A DNA stretch of 64,000 nt from Paraburkholderia bryophila (GTDB lineage Bacteria > Pseudomonadota > Gammaproteobacteria > Burkholderiales > Burkholderiaceae): NCBI RefSeq assembly GCF_013409255.1, contig NZ_JACCAS010000002.1, forward strand, positions 558,001 through 622,000. Direction: 5' to 3'. The position numbers and the translations under genes are program-made. This document shows positions 61,428-64,000 of the stretch, piece after piece (within the stretch, counting starts at the first letter, position 1; each line of letters opens with the position of its first letter). The notes beneath the pieces are model-generated. The model made no database searches, had not been told where the DNA came from, and saw only the letters and a list, made by a program, of their open reading frames with translations.

Positions 61428-62348
61428 CTAATGCGTCGGCTCTAAAGCGTCTTCTTTCGCGGCTTCGGCGAGCCAGTCCCGGAACGCAGATGCCGCCGCG
61501 CCCAGGTTGCCCTTGGGTGTGACGAACCACCAGCCGATGCGGCTGTGGTCCAGTCGCGCATCGGGTAAGGCCTCGACCAGCGCGCCGCTCGCCAGTTGCC
61601 GCGCGATCAGGCGGTGACGGCCCATCGCGATGCCTTGTCCCGCGAGCGCCGCTTCCACGACGATGTTGTAGTCGTGCAGATGCACCTGCTGCGATTGCGT
61701 CAGATCGAGGCCGAAACGACGGCTCCAGGCGTCCCATTCGAACGACTGCCGCGAATACGACGTGAGCAGCGGGAAGCGCAACAGGTCTTGCGGTTCGCGC
61801 GGACGCTTCCTGCCGGCCACCAGCGACGGCGCGCACACCAGCGACAAACGCTCCGTCATCAACCGTTGTGCGTGCACGCCGCGCCAACCGCCGAGGCCAT
61901 AACGGATCGCCACGTCCACTTCGCCGCCCGGCACGTCGGCGAGTGCGATCTCGGGCCGCAGTTGCAGATCGATCCGCGGACAGGCGGCCGAGAAAGCCTG
62001 CAAGCGCGGCGCGAGCCAGCGCGTCGCGAACGAAGCCAGAATGCCGACCGTCAGGCTCGTGCGCTCGACGGACGGCGCGCGAACCTCTTGCGTGCCGAGT
62101 CGCAACAACTCGAATGCGTCATGAACGCGCGCGTAGTACGCGACCCCTGCCGAGGTCAACTCGATGGAGCGCGTGCGCCGTTCGAACAGCGCCACGCCGA
62201 GATCGGCTTCGAGCTTCTGGATCTGATGACTGACGGCACTCTGCGTGACGAACAGTTCCTGCGCGGCATGGCTGAAACTCAGCAGCCTGGCGGCGGCTTC
62301 GAAAGCACGTAGGGACAGTAACGGCGGGAGTGGACGAGGCAGACGCAT
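61428..62348 (-). CDS. LysR-family regulator, GcvA-like
   Basis: 306-residue regulator from ATG 62348 (MRLPRPLPPLLSLRAFEAAA); GTG 62378, which overlaps the upstream stop by 4 bp, is an alternative. The HTH is FSHAAQELFVTQSAVSHQIQ and KLEADLGVALFERR. The effector domain shows VDVAIRYGLGGWRGVHAQRL, typical of GcvA/AmpR-type proteins. It lies 93 bp upstream of RidA and may regulate the RidA-PLP pair from the same strand. Confidence 0.9.
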   Translation of the reverse strand: MRLPRPLPPLLSLRAFEAAARLLSFSHAAQELFVTQSAVSHQIQKLEADLGVALFERRTRSIELTSAGVAYYARVHDAFELLRLGTQEVRAPSVERTSLTVGILASFATRWLAPRLQAFSAACPRIDLQLRPEIALADVPGGEVDVAIRYGLGGWRGVHAQRLMTERLSLVCAPSLVAGRKRPREPQDLLRFPLLTSYSRQSFEWDAWSRRFGLDLTQSQQVHLHDYNIVVEAALAGQGIAMGRHRLIARQLASGALVEALPDARLDHSRIGWWFVTPKGNLGAAASAFRDWLAEAAKEDALEPTH

Positions 62349-62374
62349 CGGGTTCGGATGGAAAGGTTGCGCGC

Positions 62375-63232
62375 TCACGCGAGTTGGGCCTGGCGCGACA
62401 CGAGCGCTTTGACCGCTTCGACGTCGGCCGGCGTCACCGGCGTGAAGACGACCATGCTCAAGCCATCCGCGCCGGCCACGGGAAACGCGGAGTATTCGAG
62501 CGTGAGGTGCCCGGCCACCGAATGCCGCATCTGCTTCGTGCCGCCCCAGTGGTTCAGTACGTCGTTCTCGGCCCAGAGTCGCCGGAAGTCTTCGCTGCTG
62601 TCCTGAAGTTCGGCGGCCAGCGCCGACGCTTCAGCCGAACCGCCCATCCGCGCGATATCGAAGCGGAATACGGCGACCGCCACACGCGCGCTCTCTTCCC
62701 AATGCGGCTGGCAGGCGCGCATGGTCGGATCGCCGAACAGACGCCGCAGCACGTTGCGCTCGCGAACCGGCAGCGCGGCGTAATCGCCCAGCACCGCGAC
62801 GGCGGCCGCGTTCCAGGCTACGACGTCCCATGTGGGCGTTTTCACGATCGCGGCGCTGGTGGGCATGCCGTCCAGCACGCGTTGCAACGCCGGCGTCACA
62901 CTTGAGGTCTCTACCGGGCTGAGCGGCGGCGGACGTTGCTGCGCGAGCAGAAACAACATCTCGCGGCCGGCGGCGTCGAGTTCGAGCGCACGGGCGAGCC
63001 GCTCCAGCACTTCGTTCGACGGCGGACCGCCGCGCCCCTGTTCGAGCCACGTGTACCACGCGACGCTGACGTTCGCGCGGGTGGCCACTTCTTCGCGTCG
63101 AAGGCCGGGCGTGCGGCGGCGGATTTGCGCTTCCGGCCCGGGTTGCAGGCGCGAGCGGCGGTCGCGCAGGAAACTGCCTAGCGAGGTGCTGCAGGCGGAC
63201 GCGACCGGATCCGGCAAGGTATTGACTGGCAT
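62375..63232 (-). CDS. XRE-family regulator with MmyB-like domain
   Basis: 285-residue regulator from ATG 63232 (MPVNTLPDPV). The HTH is unusual in being preceded by FLRDRRSRLQPGPEAQIRRR, then TPGLRREEVATRANVSVAWY and TWLEQGRGGPPSNEVLERLA, the classic MmyB-type layout. The C-terminal MmyB ligand-binding domain includes SAAIVKTPTWDVVAWNAAAV and SVAGHLTLEYSAFPVAGADG. The family often controls adjacent short-chain dehydrogenase/oxidoreductase genes, none of which is adjacent here. Its stop overlaps the possible GTG start of the LysR gene. Confidence 0.9.
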   Translation of the reverse strand: MPVNTLPDPVASACSTSLGSFLRDRRSRLQPGPEAQIRRRTPGLRREEVATRANVSVAWYTWLEQGRGGPPSNEVLERLARALELDAAGREMLFLLAQQRPPPLSPVETSSVTPALQRVLDGMPTSAAIVKTPTWDVVAWNAAAVAVLGDYAALPVRERNVLRRLFGDPTMRACQPHWEESARVAVAVFRFDIARMGGSAEASALAAELQDSSEDFRRLWAENDVLNHWGGTKQMRHSVAGHLTLEYSAFPVAGADGLSMVVFTPVTPADVEAVKALVSRQAQLA

Positions 63233-63293
63233 GACGTAGAGGGCTCCCGGAACGACGCACAGCGGCATCGCTGGCGATACTTTAGCGCGGAAT

Positions 63294-63317
63294 GGGAGGC
63301 TGGGTGGGAGGCTGGGT
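63294..63317. repeat. Tandem 12-bp duplication GGGAGGCTGGGT
   Basis: Two perfect, adjacent copies (63294-63305 and 63306-63317) in the gap between the XRE start and the MotB-like stop. It is a short slippage-type repeat, possibly in the XRE promoter region. Confidence 0.7.
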
Positions 63318-63414
63318 CGAACGAGCGGGAGAAGAAGCGGCTGTGCTGCTTAATATGTTCGATGCGCTGTTCGATGCGCGTTCAACAGTCGTTCAATACG
63401 CGCTCAATACTCTT

Positions 63415-64000
63415 TCAATACTCGACGAGAATCGTCACCCGCCGATTCGCGGCGCGAGCCGCGGCGTCGTCGCCGATGATCAACGGGAAGTTGTCGGCCC
63501 GACCAATCGCCGCCATTCTGTGCGCCTCGATGCCTTTGTCGGCGAAAAAACGAACCACCGCCCCTGCCCTCGCCGACGACAACTCCCAGTTCGATTCGAA
63601 TTTCGCCGTGGCGATCGGCACGCTGTCCGTGTGTCCTTCGACGAGAATAGTGTTCTTCGAACGGTCGCGCAGTACGCCGGCAATCTGGCTGAGCACGTCG
63701 ATCGATTCGGGCAATAACCGCGCGTCGCCGGAGTTGAAAAGGATCTTCGCGTTGATCGCAATTTCGACGCCTTGCGTCGCGTTCGAAATCGTAATCTGGC
63801 TGTTGCTCCTGAGAGGCGCCAGCAAAGCGAGCAGTTGCTTCTTCGCGGTGTCGGGCGTGCCGCCGGCGTTCGATACCGTCACCGTCTTCTCCGCGCGATG
63901 CTCCAGCGCCTTGATTTCCAGTTCCCGGTTCTTCGCCAACTCCAACGCGTACAGCGCGAGGAACAGCACCATCAGCGAGGTGATGAGGTCCGCGTAGGAA
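63415..64000 (-). CDS. OmpA/MotB-family peptidoglycan-binding protein (N-terminus outside window)
   Basis: Reads in from the right edge as SYADLITSLMVLFLALYALE, which matches the plug and TM segment of MotB-type stators (YADLITALM), with the conserved TM aspartate. A coiled linker (ELAKNRELEIKALEHRAEKT) leads to an OmpA-like peptidoglycan-binding domain: ILVEGHTDSVPI, NWELSSARAGAVVRFFADKG and RAANRRVTILVEY. It could be a second flagellar stator (MotD) or a MotAB/ExbB-like channel partner outside the window. Confidence 0.88.
   Translation of the reverse strand, partial: SYADLITSLMVLFLALYALELAKNRELEIKALEHRAEKTVTVSNAGGTPDTAKKQLLALLAPLRSNSQITISNATQGVEIAINAKILFNSGDARLLPESIDVLSQIAGVLRDRSKNTILVEGHTDSVPIATAKFESNWELSSARAGAVVRFFADKGIEAHRMAAIGRADNFPLIIGDDAAARAANRRVTILVEY

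Overview
The window looks like a chromosomal stretch of a Burkholderia-type betaproteobacterium, most likely Paraburkholderia or a close relative. This is inferred from the high GC content, a classical Burkholderia-type trimeric porin, many LysR regulators, a Tad pilus locus and protein-level resemblance. No rRNA, tRNA or CRISPR array was seen. Both ends cut genes: an FAD-linked dehydrogenase at the left and a MotB/OmpA-like protein at the right.

Layout. 1-6.4 kb: an operon of sulfatase, MFS transporter and FAD-linked dehydrogenase, with a divergent LysR gene split by an IS5-family element. 6.4-16.5 kb: XRE regulator, AhpD-like protein, O-methyltransferase, a molybdopterin-fold exported protein, a porin, an NCS2 nucleobase permease with an arylsulfotransferase-fold protein and a divergent LysR gene, then a TPR protein with a GT9-like C-terminus. 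16.7-25.0 kb: a metal (probably copper) locus with DUF2946, a TonB receptor, a PepSY membrane protein, a PCu(A)C chaperone, a DUF2282 precursor peptide, an MNIO (DUF692) enzyme, a DUF2063 partner and a nickel/cobalt permease. This has the layout of a bufferin/HvfABC-type RiPP system. 25.1-28.4 kb: a DeoR regulator and an MFS gene interrupted by a second, apparently identical IS copy.

28.4-41.4 kb: a complete Tad/Flp pilus operon on the minus strand (flp, cpaA, cpaB, cpaC, lipoprotein, cpaE, cpaF, tadB, tadC, tadE, tadF, tadG). A fatty acid hydroxylase is translationally coupled inside it and an isoprenylcysteine-methyltransferase-like membrane enzyme sits at its end. 42.5-45.6 kb: a chemotaxis receptor divergent from an HTH-GAF protein, with a possible small leader gene and an intrinsic terminator between them. 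45.7-51.4 kb: a tightly overlapping six-gene operon (GT2, exported protein, ferritin-like diiron protein, glycosyltransferase, PAP2 phosphatase, fatty acid desaturase) that looks like an uncharacterised glycolipid pathway. 51.7-59.6 kb: DUF2322, a secreted beta-propeller, an AT-rich gap, a secreted S53 peptidase, a lipocalin-like protein, a decayed MFS gene and LysR, and DUF1330. 59.6-64 kb: PLP enzyme, RidA, LysR and XRE in one direction, then the MotB-like gene.

The strongest candidates for undescribed biology are the copper/RiPP locus, the six-gene lipid/glycan operon and the lipid-enzyme insertions in the Tad operon. The two IS insertions can be read precisely. Removing each element plus one CTAG copy restores an uninterrupted reading frame, so both are recent, independent insertions.
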